A stretch of 64,000 bases of DNA, taken from positions 1-64,000 of the forward strand of contig JAJGRE010000005.1 of assembly GCA_021083345.1 (NCBI GenBank). Reading direction: 5' to 3'. A model generated the notes under the pieces. It made no database searches. It was not told where the DNA came from and worked only from the letters and a program-made list of their open reading frames with translations. The number at the start of each line of letters is the position of its first letter. The stretch's first letter is position 1. The DNA is from Calditrichales bacterium MX18-03. Lineage in GTDB: Bacteria > Bacillota > Clostridia > Lutisporales > Lutisporaceae. Shown here in pieces: positions 29,311-38,105 of this stretch. Both the position numbers and the translations under genes were made by a program.

Positions 29311-29937
29311 ATGAATTGGGTTGACTATGCCATCATCGGTTTCATCGCATTAAGCGTCATCTCAGGACTCCGAAAGGGCTTTATCCTGTCGGTGTCCAAT
29401 ATTGCATGCATCATAGCCGCGATATACATCGCAAAAAGCTATTATAAGGATGTTGCCCTTTTTCTGATCAGCAAAACGGCGCTGGAGGATAAAACGCTGA
29501 AATTTCTACAGGAGAAAAACCCGATGAGCGGGTTCCTGCATGGAATGACGAAGGGGAATCCCATTTTCTCCTATAGCGACAGCTTTGCCTCTGATTTCAA
29601 CTCCTTTGCCTCTGTTCTGATCATCAATGCAATAGCTGTTATATGCATTTTTTTGGCGGCGCGTATAACTTTAGCAGTTGCAGAGAGCTATCTTACAGGT
29701 CTCTCGGCATTGCCGGGCCTAAGGGATTTGAACCGCCTGGGTGGTGCGGCTCTAGGACTGGCGAAATCGGTTATTATACTGCTTCTGATTTTTGCCGTTA
29801 TAACACCCGTCTCAGCGCTGCAGGTGATGGAACCGGTAAGCAACGGTATAAAAGCCTCGATGCTGGCACAGTACTTTTACACCTATAATTTTATTTTGGG
29901 TTGGATCTGGGCAACGGCGCTGGATATTATAAAATGA
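29311..29937 (+). CDS. CvpA family membrane protein
   Basis: A 208-residue protein with four to five transmembrane segments. The N-terminal DYAIIGFIALSVISGLRKGFILSV and the helix-loop GLRDLNRLGGAALGLAKSVIIL are family hallmarks. CvpA proteins are linked to colicin V production in E. coli and to envelope integrity. AAGGAGG precedes the ATG at 29311. Second gene of a three-gene membrane operon. Confidence 0.85.
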   Translation: MNWVDYAIIGFIALSVISGLRKGFILSVSNIACIIAAIYIAKSYYKDVALFLISKTALEDKTLKFLQEKNPMSGFLHGMTKGNPIFSYSDSFASDFNSFASVLIINAIAVICIFLAARITLAVAESYLTGLSALPGLRDLNRLGGAALGLAKSVIILLLIFAVITPVSALQVMEPVSNGIKASMLAQYFYTYNFILGWIWATALDIIK

Positions 29938-29950
29938 AGGAGTGCTATAC

Positions 29951-30586
29951 ATGGAGCGTAAGAATGTGCTTATCGGTACCGCCTTTATACTTTTTGGCGT
30001 ATCGCTCTATCTGAAAAAATTTAATGTTTCTGCTTCGGATGTCTTTGTATTGTTTCTTGGATCATTTTTACTCTATCTATACCGGACAAAGAGGCAGCAG
30101 CCCTTTCTCATATTCGGCGGCATTTTCACTGTTATTGGAGCATTGTCCTTACTGGATGACCTAAGGCTATTCAGGAACGACTTTTACTTTGAGGTGTTTT
30201 TGATCCTTTCCGGGTTGGTCTTTCTGTACATTTACTATAGCAGGGGCTCAAGGGGCTTTGTTTATCCTGGATTCATACTGCCGGCATTGGGCACATATAT
30301 GATTCTGGAGCATGTCTTTGGGAAGAGCCGGGTGGAACCTGCTTTTTTTATCCTTCTAGGGATTGCCTTTTATCTCATTTATTTCGCAGCCTACTGGGGA
30401 CACAGCAGCCGGCCTCTTGCAGCCGGAACGCTGATGATTCTTATCGGGTTGCTTTTACTGGCGTCGCGCTTGAACCTTCTGGCTATTGATTTACACGTGT
30501 TTAGCGATTATTTGCTGCCGGCATTGCTGGTTCTGGCTGGCAGCGGCGTCCTGTACAAAAGTCTTGGAAACAGGCGAAAGACATGA
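29951..30586 (+). CDS. multi-pass membrane protein of unknown function
   Basis: A 211-residue protein with about seven hydrophobic helices arranged as short pairs, such as NVLIGTAFILFGVSLYL and AAGTLMILIGLLLLASRL. The helix pattern loosely resembles the membrane domains of LiaF/DUF5668-type envelope-stress proteins. It converges on a DUF4097 gene, another envelope-stress type. The ATG at 29951 is nine bases after AAGGAG, which overlaps the end of cvpA. No specific function can be given. Confidence 0.7.
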   Translation: MERKNVLIGTAFILFGVSLYLKKFNVSASDVFVLFLGSFLLYLYRTKRQQPFLIFGGIFTVIGALSLLDDLRLFRNDFYFEVFLILSGLVFLYIYYSRGSRGFVYPGFILPALGTYMILEHVFGKSRVEPAFFILLGIAFYLIYFAAYWGHSSRPLAAGTLMILIGLLLLASRLNLLAIDLHVFSDYLLPALLVLAGSGVLYKSLGNRRKT

Positions 30587-30613
30587 AAAAGGACGGTGTG
30601 AAACCGTCCTTTT
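30587..30613. terminator. bidirectional terminator
   Basis: AAAAGGACGGT pairs with ACCGTCCTTTT around a five-base loop, between the convergent membrane-protein and DUF4097 genes. Confidence 0.88.
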
Positions 30614-30629
30614 CTATGCATGGCTATTG

Positions 30630-31904
30630 TTACTCTTCAACAGAGACAGAAGCATTTGAGGTAGTCGCTTTAATGTAGAATTTGCTTTCATATGTGTCAT
30701 AATTGGTGCTGCTGACCTGTGCACTGTTCTGCATGCCTGAACTCTTCCTATCTATTGTGTATACCAGCTCGGGCAATACAATGGAAATATTGCCAAGGGA
30801 CGTATAAGCATCTACCATATAGCCACACTCTTCCTGCTTTGCCAGCCCCACCGAGATCTTGCTGTTGGAGGTTGATAAGTTGTACTTAGCCTCGACGACG
30901 CTTCGCTTCCCTATATTCCCAAGCTGAATAGCGCCGTTGCTGGTTTTGGCATCTACATTGTCCATCTTGCAGGACTCCAGTTCAATCTTGGCATTGGAGG
31001 TCCGGATATAGGCAAGTCCCGCCTCCACTTTATCCAGTGTTATCCTGCCGTTGTCAGTCAAGATATTGATATCGTCGCAGCTGCTTTCGGTAACAATCAC
31101 CTTTCCGTTGGAGGTATGGCACTTGAAGGAGCCGGCTTGAAGTCCGCTGATCTCACATTTGCCGTTATCGGTCTGTATGGCCAGACCGCGTATGTTTCTG
31201 GGTACCAGCATCTCAATGTGTCCCCAGGTCCTGCCGGGGAATTGGGTATTGAAGCTGAAGCTGTCTGAGTCGAGGATGGCATTAAAGTGCTCATCCAGAT
31301 TCAGCTGCGGTATATTGGAGTTTACGTGGATGTTCAGAACCACGTTGGGCGTATCAGAGGGCAGAGCCTTTACTTCGAAATTGCTGCATTGAATGGCAAT
31401 GCTGCAGCCATCGGCGGCTGGATAGGAGTACGTGCTGGCATACTTGTATTTCTCAAATCCGAAATCAAACAAGGAGCCGAACTGGTTGGCAAACTGTTCT
31501 GCAAATTTGGTTGCTGATTCGGCAATGTCGCTTCCGAGAGTTTCCATCTTTTTGGCCAGGTCCTCTGTAAATTCTTTGGTATTGCCGCCGATTCGCTCTG
31601 AATTGCTATTCAGATTTTCACCGATTTGTCCCGCTAGTTTTCCGGCTTTTTCGCCCAGTGTTTCAGCAATTTTTGTTGCCTTCTCACCGAGCTTGTTGAG
31701 CTTTTCATCCAGCTTCATATCGCTAAGCTTTGAAGTGATTTCTTCCCGCAGATCCTCTATCCGGCTGCCTGCTGTGCCAGTACCGGCGGTGCTGCCGGCT
31801 GCTTTTCCACCGACCTTATCCAGTGCCTCCAAAAGCTTATGGGCTTCCTCCGCGGTAATCTTCCCCTCCTGCAGCATCTTCAGGATCATCATTCTTTCTT
31901 CCAT
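30630..31904 (-). CDS. DUF4097 adhesin-like beta-strand repeat protein with SHOCT-like N-terminus
   Basis: A 424-residue protein with no signal peptide. The N-terminal helix pair MILKMLQEGKITAEEAHKLLEAL is SHOCT-like. It is followed by a Gly/Ala linker, an alanine- and glutamate-rich helical stretch (about residues 50-140), then a right-handed beta-solenoid of DUF4097 repeats (FKCHTSNGKVIVTES, LAYIRTSNAKIELES). Related YvlB and LiaX proteins belong to envelope-stress systems. The start follows AAGGAGG. It overlaps no gene and lies 13 bases after the DUF2089 gene. Confidence 0.85.
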   Translation of the reverse strand: MEERMMILKMLQEGKITAEEAHKLLEALDKVGGKAAGSTAGTGTAGSRIEDLREEITSKLSDMKLDEKLNKLGEKATKIAETLGEKAGKLAGQIGENLNSNSERIGGNTKEFTEDLAKKMETLGSDIAESATKFAEQFANQFGSLFDFGFEKYKYASTYSYPAADGCSIAIQCSNFEVKALPSDTPNVVLNIHVNSNIPQLNLDEHFNAILDSDSFSFNTQFPGRTWGHIEMLVPRNIRGLAIQTDNGKCEISGLQAGSFKCHTSNGKVIVTESSCDDINILTDNGRITLDKVEAGLAYIRTSNAKIELESCKMDNVDAKTSNGAIQLGNIGKRSVVEAKYNLSTSNSKISVGLAKQEECGYMVDAYTSLGNISIVLPELVYTIDRKSSGMQNSAQVSSTNYDTYESKFYIKATTSNASVSVEE

Positions 31905-31917
31905 ATTATTATCCTCC

Positions 31918-32280
31918 TTATTCATTCATCAGACGGATGGCTTCCTCTGAGCTGATTTCGCCTCTGTCCAGCCTTTCAAGAATTTCCTTTTTATACGCCG
32001 GCTCCGGTACCGTGTTTTTGTAACCCAGTGCCTCGATCAGAGAATCAAGCTTTCCTTTCACTGTGGGATAGGATATGCCCAACTCTTTCTCAATCTCCTT
32101 GATATTGCCCCGATTTTTGATAAAGACCTCAGCGAATTCCTTATGCTCCGATGCCAACCTGCAGAATCTGCATAGCTTGAAATGGCCTCTGACAGTAGTA
32201 TCACAAGATTTGCAGGATAACTCCGTTACCTCTACGGGTTTTTGACAAACAGGGCATTGACCTAAGGCTTCCTTTTTCAT
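31918..32280 (-). CDS. DUF2089 family zinc-ribbon DNA-binding protein
   Basis: A 120-residue protein: an N-terminal zinc ribbon (CPVCQKPVEVTELSCKSC), then CRFCRLASEHKEFAEVFIKNRG, and a helix-turn-helix (NIKEIEKELGISYPTVKGKLDSLIEAL). The C-terminal tail, LDRGEISSEEAIRLMNE, matches the SHOCT-like start of the neighbouring DUF4097 protein. It probably regulates this two-gene operon. The start at 32280 follows GGAGG; an ATG two codons earlier is too close. Confidence 0.87.
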   Translation of the reverse strand: MKKEALGQCPVCQKPVEVTELSCKSCDTTVRGHFKLCRFCRLASEHKEFAEVFIKNRGNIKEIEKELGISYPTVKGKLDSLIEALGYKNTVPEPAYKKEILERLDRGEISSEEAIRLMNE

Positions 32281-32342
32281 ACACATACCTCCAATGCAAT
32301 TCGTTTTTATTAAGTTGACCGGTTAAGATCAAATTAGTCAAC

Positions 32343-32369
32343 GTGTTGCTAAATATTCTTAAGCAACAC
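32343..32369. repeat. inverted repeat upstream of the DUF2089 operon
   Basis: GTGTTGCTTAAG on the minus strand and GTGTTGCTAAAT on the plus strand form an inverted repeat with nine paired bases per arm (GTGTTGCTT / AAGCAACAC) around a nine-base centre, 63 bases upstream of the DUF2089 start. It could be an operator for that protein or a leader hairpin. No convincing -35/-10 pair was seen next to it. Confidence 0.5.
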
Positions 32370-32635
32370 CCCCCTACATGCTTTATATTTTTAACAGTCT
32401 TATTAATTTATTTAAGCTTCAGATATATCTATCTTATAATACTCATTTTTTTCGGATTTGTTTTAAAATTTTTTAAAAAATATAAGCTCGATAGATATTT
32501 TTAATAGCCTGCAGGAAATCGATGAAAAATACAATTAAAGATGGAATATGACGGTCAAATGACTTATTATATAGCTAAGACACTGTATGCAGCCGAGGGC
32601 TGTCTGTAATCAGTAACACAAATGGAGGGAAAAAA
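32370..32635. other. gene-free AT-rich spacer upstream of yedF
   Basis: These 266 bases separate divergent operons. They are very AT-rich and hold no supported gene. A small stem (CAGCC / GGCTG) lies at about 32589-32601 in the presumed yedF leader; no known riboswitch was recognised. Confidence 0.5.
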
Positions 32636-33214
32636 ATGAAAGAAGTGGATGCAAGGGGGCTTACATGCCCGCAGCCTGTCATATTGACAAAGAAAGCACT
32701 GGAGGAGATCCAGGAAGGCGAAATAATCGCTATTGTGGATAATATAACTGCGAAGGAAAACGTGTCGAGACTGGCGGCAAACCTTAATTGCACCTTCGAA
32801 GTATCGGACAAGGAAGGGTGTCACTTCATACGGATTCGAAAGGTTGCAGGGAAAGAGGCAGTCAAGGATTCCGGCGGAGCTATTGTCATCATAGTGGGAA
32901 CCGATAAGCTGGGGCAGGGAGATGAAGCGCTTGGCAGCCTTTTGATGAAGAGCTATACATACGCATTGACTGAAATCGCACCGCTTCCCAAGACAATGCT
33001 ATTCCTGAACAGCGGCGTCAAGCTGACATCTGAGGGCTCTCCGGTGCTGGAGAATCTGGAAAAGCTGTCCGGAATGGGTGTGGAAATGATCAACTGTGGA
33101 ACCTGCTTGGATTTCTATCAGCTGAAGGATAAACTCAAGGTAGGATCCATCGGCAACATGTACAGCATTATTGAGAAAATGCATGCAGCCGCAAAAGTCA
33201 TCACTTTGGGATAG
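32636..33214 (+). CDS. yedF: sulfurtransferase-like selenium metabolism protein YedF
   Basis: A 192-residue fusion of an N-terminal TusA-type domain (MKEVDARGLTCPQPV, with the CP cysteine at residue 11) and a C-terminal DsrE-like domain (IIVGTDKLGQGDEALGSLLMKSY, INCGTCLDFYQL). This architecture is found in organisms that use selenium and is thought to carry selenium or sulfur. AGGGAGG-type sequence precedes the ATG. No selD or selenoprotein gene is visible in the window. A cysteine desulfurase at 21.7 kb could be the donor, which is inference. Confidence 0.9.
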   Translation: MKEVDARGLTCPQPVILTKKALEEIQEGEIIAIVDNITAKENVSRLAANLNCTFEVSDKEGCHFIRIRKVAGKEAVKDSGGAIVIIVGTDKLGQGDEALGSLLMKSYTYALTEIAPLPKTMLFLNSGVKLTSEGSPVLENLEKLSGMGVEMINCGTCLDFYQLKDKLKVGSIGNMYSIIEKMHAAAKVITLG

Positions 33215-33232
33215 CCAGGAGGAGCGCTTCAG

Positions 33233-34087
33233 ATGGAGAATACATATGAGAAGCTAATTGAATTTGCGTCTATACAGGGGTTTTATCTGGGTGATTATCT
33301 CGTCATGCTCTTTAAGATACTGATAATCGTCATCATGGCTAAAATATTCACGGGGATATTGAACCGCCTCATTGTCAATTTCTTCAGGGTTTACCCCAAG
33401 TTCAAAGCGGATGAGAAAAAGGTGAACACCTTAACGGGCATTCTAAAAAGTGTGATCAAATATACGGTATACACCGTCATGGGAATATCCATCCTGAACG
33501 TCATAGGTATTCCGACGCAAGCCGTCATTGCAACGGCAGGTCTTGGCGGCATTGCCATCGGCTTCGGTGCACAGAGCCTTGTGCGGGACGTGTTTTCGGG
33601 TTTTTTCATCCTGTTTGAAGACCAGTACGGCGTAGGCGATTATGTGACTATCGGTGCCATGACAGGAACAGTGGAAGACATGGGGCTGCGGATCACTAAA
33701 ATCCGCTCCTTTAACGGCGACCTGCACATCATACCCAACGGAGAGATCAAAACGGTAACCAACCACTCCCGTGGGAACTCACTTGCCATAATCGATGTAA
33801 AGACTGCATACGAAGCAGATCAGGAAAAAGCCGTCGATATTCTGAAGTCTGTCATACAGCAGTATTATGACAAGCACCGGGATATGATCGTGTCGGATCC
33901 GGAGGTGCTCGGCATCATCAGCCTGGCAGAGTCTGAGGTGGTCATCCGGTCCATCATAGCCGTTAAGCCGCTGCTGCATTGGAAAGTGGAAAGGGAAGTC
34001 AGAAAGCTTGTACTGGATGCATTTAAGCATAATGGCATCGAGATTCCTTATCCCAGAAGGATCTACGTCAACAAAGAGCAAACTTAA
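33233..34087 (+). CDS. mscS: small-conductance mechanosensitive channel MscS
   Basis: A 284-residue channel that releases solutes during hypo-osmotic shock. There are three transmembrane helices; the pore helix region is AGLGGIAIGFGAQSLVRDVFSGFFILFEDQYGVGDYV with the Gly/Ala packing of TM3. The cytosolic beta domain follows (GTVEDMGLRITKIRSFNGDLHIIPN). Typical clostridial MscS length. It starts 18 bases after yedF and is followed by the DUF951 gene, an arrangement conserved upstream of rpsF. Confidence 0.94.
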   Translation: MENTYEKLIEFASIQGFYLGDYLVMLFKILIIVIMAKIFTGILNRLIVNFFRVYPKFKADEKKVNTLTGILKSVIKYTVYTVMGISILNVIGIPTQAVIATAGLGGIAIGFGAQSLVRDVFSGFFILFEDQYGVGDYVTIGAMTGTVEDMGLRITKIRSFNGDLHIIPNGEIKTVTNHSRGNSLAIIDVKTAYEADQEKAVDILKSVIQQYYDKHRDMIVSDPEVLGIISLAESEVVIRSIIAVKPLLHWKVEREVRKLVLDAFKHNGIEIPYPRRIYVNKEQT

Positions 34088-34107
34088 GGAAGAGACAGGA
34101 GGCTGCC

Positions 34108-34332
34108 ATGTATTATCCGAAAAAATTCTATCTGGGTGATGTAATAGAGTCAAAAAAGCAACATCCCTGCGGAAGCAGTCAATGGGAAGTCGTCAGAGTA
34201 GGAGCGGATTTCAAGATCAAGTGCCTGGGCTGCGGCCGCATCATCATGCTACCCAGACCCAAATTTGAGAAATCTGTAAAAAAAGTAATAAAAAGCGCGG
34301 CACCTGAAGAAAATATTGGGGAGAACAGTTGA
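34108..34332 (+). CDS. DUF951 family protein
   Basis: A 74-residue protein with the DUF951 pattern: F-x-x-G-D-V-I-E-S-K-K-x-H-P-C-G, WEVVRVGADFKIKC and the CxxC-like CLGCGRIIMLPR. The cysteines may bind zinc. The tail is lysine-rich. Commonly found next to mscS and upstream of rpsF in Firmicutes. Role unknown. Confidence 0.9.
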   Translation: MYYPKKFYLGDVIESKKQHPCGSSQWEVVRVGADFKIKCLGCGRIIMLPRPKFEKSVKKVIKSAAPEENIGENS

Positions 34333-34357
34333 AATATCACTGATAGAGTGATATAAT
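34329..34357 (+). promoter_or_regulatory. rpsF operon promoter
   Basis: TTGAAA (34329-34334), a 17-base spacer and a perfect TATAAT (34352-34357). It overlaps the end of the DUF951 gene and starts a leader of about 115 bases before rpsF. Confidence 0.85.
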
Positions 34358-34364
34358 TTATATT

Positions 34365-34481
34365 TGCGTGAGAATACCGCATATGAGAACGTTTTTTACT
34401 TCATTCTCTATGTCGTATTATCAAATATCCTCGCTCTATCTCGCTGATAGGGCCGCTAGTCCGTGGGGAGGAGGTGAATTT
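34365..34481 (+). promoter_or_regulatory. rpsF mRNA leader, possible S6:S18 autoregulatory element
   Basis: The leader is about 117 bases long and contains a GGCCGCTAGTCCGTGGGG segment just before the GGAGGAGG Shine-Dalgarno. S6:S18 leader motifs use CCG trinucleotides within a stem close to the rpsF start, and two CCG triplets lie here. This is a tentative match made by eye. Confidence 0.4.
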
Positions 34482-34766
34482 ATGAATAAGTATGAAACGA
34501 TTTTTATCGTTAAGCCCAACGTGGAAGAAGAAGCTGTAAAGTCTTTGCAGGAAAAGTTCAAGGCCATCGTTGAAGCAAACGGTGAAATTGAGACATTGGA
34601 TGAGTGGGGCAAAAGAAAGCTCGCTTACCTGATCGACGATTACGCAGAAGGCTTCTACGTATATATGAAGTACAAGGCAGCACATGATGTGCCGAAGGAG
34701 CTGGACAGAGTATTCGGCATTACCGAAGACATTCTGAGACACATGATCATAAAAATTGAAGAATAG
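34482..34766 (+). CDS. rpsF: ribosomal protein bS6
   Basis: A 94-residue small-subunit protein. MNKYETIFIVKPNVEEE at the start and GKRKLAYLIDDYAEGFYVYMKY in the middle are diagnostic. It starts at the ATG at 34482, after GGAGGAGGTG. First gene of the conserved rpsF-ssb-rpsR operon. Confidence 0.98.
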   Translation: MNKYETIFIVKPNVEEEAVKSLQEKFKAIVEANGEIETLDEWGKRKLAYLIDDYAEGFYVYMKYKAAHDVPKELDRVFGITEDILRHMIIKIEE

Positions 34767-34790
34767 GATTCTTCATTAGGCGGTGTGAAT

Positions 34791-35201
34791 ATGTTAAATA
34801 GAGTCGCTCTAGTGGGCAGATTGACAAAAGATCCGGAAGTCAGATACACAGCTGATAACCAGACAGCCATCGCAAAGTTCTCTATAGCAGTGGACAGAAC
34901 ATTTAAGAGAGACGGACAGCAGTCGGCAGATTTTATTCCCATTGTGGTATTCGGCAAGTCAGCCGAAAACTGCGGGAAATATATCAAAAAGGGCAGATTG
35001 GTAGCCGTATCAGGCAGGCTTCAGACCCGAACCTGGGATGACCAGGAAGGGAAGAGGCATTATGCCACAGAGGTCATAGCCGATGAGGTGGACTTCCTGG
35101 ACAGAGGTTCTGATTCAAAAGGGCAAGGGGTTGGCGGAGATTCCGGTGATGACTTTGGCGATTTCCACCCTGCCGATGATGAAGACGATCTTCCATTTTA
35201 A
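34791..35201 (+). CDS. ssb: single-stranded DNA-binding protein
   Basis: A 136-residue SSB. The OB-fold domain begins MLNRVALVGRLTKDPEVRYT and the acidic, unstructured tail ends in DEDDLPF, the conserved tip that recruits replication and repair partners. I use the ATG at 34791 because AGGCGGTG lies at the right distance; a GTG two codons upstream overlaps it. Lies between the S6 and S18 genes, as in most Firmicutes. Confidence 0.98.
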   Translation: MLNRVALVGRLTKDPEVRYTADNQTAIAKFSIAVDRTFKRDGQQSADFIPIVVFGKSAENCGKYIKKGRLVAVSGRLQTRTWDDQEGKRHYATEVIADEVDFLDRGSDSKGQGVGGDSGDDFGDFHPADDEDDLPF

Positions 35202-35220
35202 CAGGATAGGAGGGAAATAG

Positions 35221-35481
35221 ATGAACAGACGTGGCGGAGAAAGATCCGAAAGACCGGGCGGCAAAATGAGAAAGCCCAAGAAGAAGGTTTGTAACTTTTG
35301 TATCGATAAAGTTGAATGCATAGATTATAAAGACGTCAACAAGCTGAGAAGATTCATCACGGAAAGAGGCAAGATCATTCCGAGAAGAATCTCCGGCAAC
35401 TGTGCAAAGCACCAGAGACAGTTGACAATCGCAATAAAGAGAGCAAGGAATATCGCATTCCTGCCGTACACAACAGATTAA
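35221..35481 (+). CDS. rpsR: ribosomal protein bS18
   Basis: An 86-residue small-subunit protein. The zinc-binding cysteine form is seen ([16 protein letters not shown] and GNCAKHQRQ), with the usual [18 protein letters not shown] core. A strong terminator follows the stop codon. Confidence 0.98.
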   Translation: MNRRGGERSERPGGKMRKPKKKVCNFCIDKVECIDYKDVNKLRRFITERGKIIPRRISGNCAKHQRQLTIAIKRARNIAFLPYTTD

Positions 35482-35514
35482 AAAGCGATAAACCGGCTAA
35501 CCGCCGGTAATAAG

Positions 35515-35541
35515 AGCCTCAGGACTTTTCCTGAGGCTTTT
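35515..35541 (+). terminator. terminator of the rpsF-ssb-rpsR operon
   Basis: A perfect nine-bp stem, AGCCTCAGG / CCTGAGGCT, six-base loop, followed by TTTTG. Confidence 0.9.
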
Positions 35542-35744
35542 GTATTTGGGAAGCTTTCTGCAGGCGATATCAAAAGTTGCCTGAAGCTAGCCGGTGTGTT
35601 AATATGATATAAATGGATAGAATTGTGCAATGCGCAAATCAGGGCGCGCTTTTTTTGTCTTCGGAAAAGAAGAAGGAAAAATCAATTTTTTGAAGAATTA
35701 AATAAGGTTGATAGCTTACTTTATCAGCAATTGGGGGGATTGGG

Positions 35745-36062
35745 ATGCAAAATCAGGATACGGACATAACCAGGAATATCAGGGTCATTGAGTTTCTGAA
35801 GAGTGAGCTCTTGACGACAGTCGCTGCCCTCTATCAGAATCTGCTGAAAGGGACCAAGGTCGGGCAGGATATGATATTGGATATACTGGCGAATTTGGTG
35901 CTGGTCACTTATTTGCTGGGAAAACGGCTTGGCATTGCATATTCGCTTATTGATTCGAAAATAATGGAAAAAATAAGAATAGGCATGATTGAAGAACATG
36001 AAACAGAAAAATGGTACGGCGATCTATCCGACTTGAATGAATACCTGAGAAAGCACAAATAG
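35745..36062 (+). CDS. MazG-like family protein
   Basis: A 105-residue all-alpha protein resembling the short MazG-like family of Clostridia: IRVIEFLKSELLTTVAALYQNLLKG, then ILDILANLVLVTYLLGKRLGI. The metal-binding ExxE...D residues of active MazG nucleotide pyrophosphatases are not clearly present, so catalysis is doubtful. A GGGGGG-type site precedes the ATG. It precedes gdpP in the same direction, as in related genomes. Confidence 0.75.
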   Translation: MQNQDTDITRNIRVIEFLKSELLTTVAALYQNLLKGTKVGQDMILDILANLVLVTYLLGKRLGIAYSLIDSKIMEKIRIGMIEEHETEKWYGDLSDLNEYLRKHK

Positions 36063-36107
36063 GACTTTGTCCTCTGCGGCAATCAGTACAGGTTCGGGAG
36101 GTGTAGG

Positions 36108-38105
36108 ATGAAAATCAAAAAATTTTCCAGCATATGGGGTCCGGATATCAATATATCACAATGGATTATTGCTGTTGCAGTGCTGATCATAGGGTATTAC
36201 AACATCGCTTTGGGTATAGCCGGTGCGCTGCTCTTGGGGTATCTGATCTATCATAATCTGCAGACAACCACCAGGAAAAGGGAAGAGTTGCGCCTGTATA
36301 TAGAGAATCTGTCCGAAAGTGTGGATACGGCAACCAAGAATGCAATCTTGAACCTGCCTTTTCCCCTGGTCATCATTGACGAGCATGGCATCATCAACTG
36401 GTACAACATGCTTTTTTCCAATATCTTTCAAGGGGAGTACATCCTGGACAAAAAGCTGTCCACCTACTTAAGCGGCGTGGATATCGGCAGGATCCTCAAG
36501 AACAAGATGGATGAGTTCAAAAACATCAACGTCAAGGAGCGCTATTACGATATATACTGCAACCTGATCAACCTGCAGGAAAACAGCGGCGGGCGCAACA
36601 TCATCATCATGTATCTGGTGGATAAAACGGACTTTATCGGCCTGAAGAACAGGTATAATGAAGAAAGACCGGTAATCGCCATGCTGCAGGTGGATAATTA
36701 TGACGAGGCTCTGAAGGAAGCGGAGGAATCCGTGAAGCCGGTGCTGATTGCAGAAGTGGACAGACGCATCAGTGCATGGGCATCCCTCAACAATGCATCT
36801 ATACAAAAGTATTCTAACGGGGAATACCTGCTGCATATGACACACAAGCAGCTTGTTGCCATTGAGGAAAAACGCTTTGATATTCTGGACAACATCCGTG
36901 AAATCAGTGCCGGTAACAGACTCCCCATCACATTGAGCATTGGTGTCGGGGTAAACGGTAAAAACTATGCGGATTTGCAGAAATTTACAAGAAGTGCGAT
37001 GGATATTGCTTTGGGCCGCGGTGGAGACCAAGCGGTGGTCAAGGATAATGAGAAGTTGTCCTTCTACGGTGGAAAGACCAAGGCGGTGGAAAAGCGCACC
37101 AAGGTCAAAGCAAGAGTCATCGCCTATGCATTGAAGCAGCTGATCGAACAATCCGAGGATGTGCTGATCATGGGCCATGAGATGCCCGACCTGGATTGCA
37201 TGGGTTCCGCCCTTGGCATATACCGCTGCTGCAAAAGCCTGAATAAAGACACACATATCGTACTGAACAGGGTCAATGCGGGGATCACCAATTTGTGGGC
37301 CGAGCTGCAGGAGGATGAGGAGTACGGCAATGTCTTCGTTAACTCCCAGGAAGCCGTTCAGCTGTGCAAGCGGAATACGCTGCTGGTGGTAGTCGACGTG
37401 CACCGGCCGGGCTTTACCGAGTCGCGCCAGCTGCTGGATAAAGCCGAGAAGATTGCGGTTATCGACCATCACCGGAGAGGAACCGAGTTTATTGAAGATG
37501 CCGTCATAACCTATATCGAGCCCTATGCTTCCTCCACCAGCGAGCTGGTAACCGAGATCCTCCAATACATGTTTGAAAAGCCCAAGGTAAAGCAGATTGA
37601 GGCAGAAGCACTGCTGGCAGGCATATTCATCGATACGAAAAACTTTTCCTTCCAGACGGGTGTCAGGACTTTTGAAGCGGCATCTTATCTGCGCAAGGTG
37701 GGTGCAGACACCACCCTGACCAGGCAGTTGTTCCAGGATGACATGAGTACTTTCCTGATGCGGGCTGAGGTGGTCAAGAACGCGCAGATGTTCAGGAACA
37801 ATATTGCCATATCGGTCATACCACAGCATGCGAAAAGCCCCGCACTTGTCGCGGCTCAAGCTGCAGATGAGTTGTTGAACATCAAGGGCATTACCGCTTC
37901 CTTTGTCCTGTCAAAAATAAATGACGACATATTCATAAGCGGCAGGTCCCTGGGAGATATTAATGTACAGGTTGTACTGGAAAAGCTGGGAGGCGGCGGT
38001 CATTTGACGGTGGCCGGTGCGCAGCTGTCCGGCATATCCATGGAGGATGCCATGGCAAAAGTCAAAAACGCAGTAGACGAATATCTTAAGGAAGGTGAAA
38101 GATAA
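36108..38105 (+). CDS. gdpP: c-di-AMP phosphodiesterase GdpP (DHH family)
   Basis: A 665-residue membrane protein that degrades cyclic di-AMP and so affects potassium balance and cell-wall stress. It has two N-terminal transmembrane helices, a PAS-like domain (LPFPLVIIDEHGIINWYN), a degenerate GGDEF domain (ITLSIGVGVNG), a DHH domain (GHEMPDLDCMGSALG and VIDHHRRG) and a DHHA1 domain with KLGGGGHLTVAGAQ. GGGAGGTG precedes the ATG. Its stop codon touches the rplI start. Confidence 0.96.
   Translation: MKIKKFSSIWGPDINISQWIIAVAVLIIGYYNIALGIAGALLLGYLIYHNLQTTTRKREELRLYIENLSESVDTATKNAILNLPFPLVIIDEHGIINWYNMLFSNIFQGEYILDKKLSTYLSGVDIGRILKNKMDEFKNINVKERYYDIYCNLINLQENSGGRNIIIMYLVDKTDFIGLKNRYNEERPVIAMLQVDNYDEALKEAEESVKPVLIAEVDRRISAWASLNNASIQKYSNGEYLLHMTHKQLVAIEEKRFDILDNIREISAGNRLPITLSIGVGVNGKNYADLQKFTRSAMDIALGRGGDQAVVKDNEKLSFYGGKTKAVEKRTKVKARVIAYALKQLIEQSEDVLIMGHEMPDLDCMGSALGIYRCCKSLNKDTHIVLNRVNAGITNLWAELQEDEEYGNVFVNSQEAVQLCKRNTLLVVVDVHRPGFTESRQLLDKAEKIAVIDHHRRGTEFIEDAVITYIEPYASSTSELVTEILQYMFEKPKVKQIEAEALLAGIFIDTKNFSFQTGVRTFEAASYLRKVGADTTLTRQLFQDDMSTFLMRAEVVKNAQMFRNNIAISVIPQHAKSPALVAAQAADELLNIKGITASFVLSKINDDIFISGRSLGDINVQVVLEKLGGGGHLTVAGAQLSGISMEDAMAKVKNAVDEYLKEGER

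Noticed and set aside
36468-37859. 463-codon open frame on the minus strand opposite gdpP
   Set aside because: It mirrors a well-supported gene with clear DHH motifs. Its protein has no recognisable domain and an odd composition rich in Q, H and C, as expected from an antisense frame.
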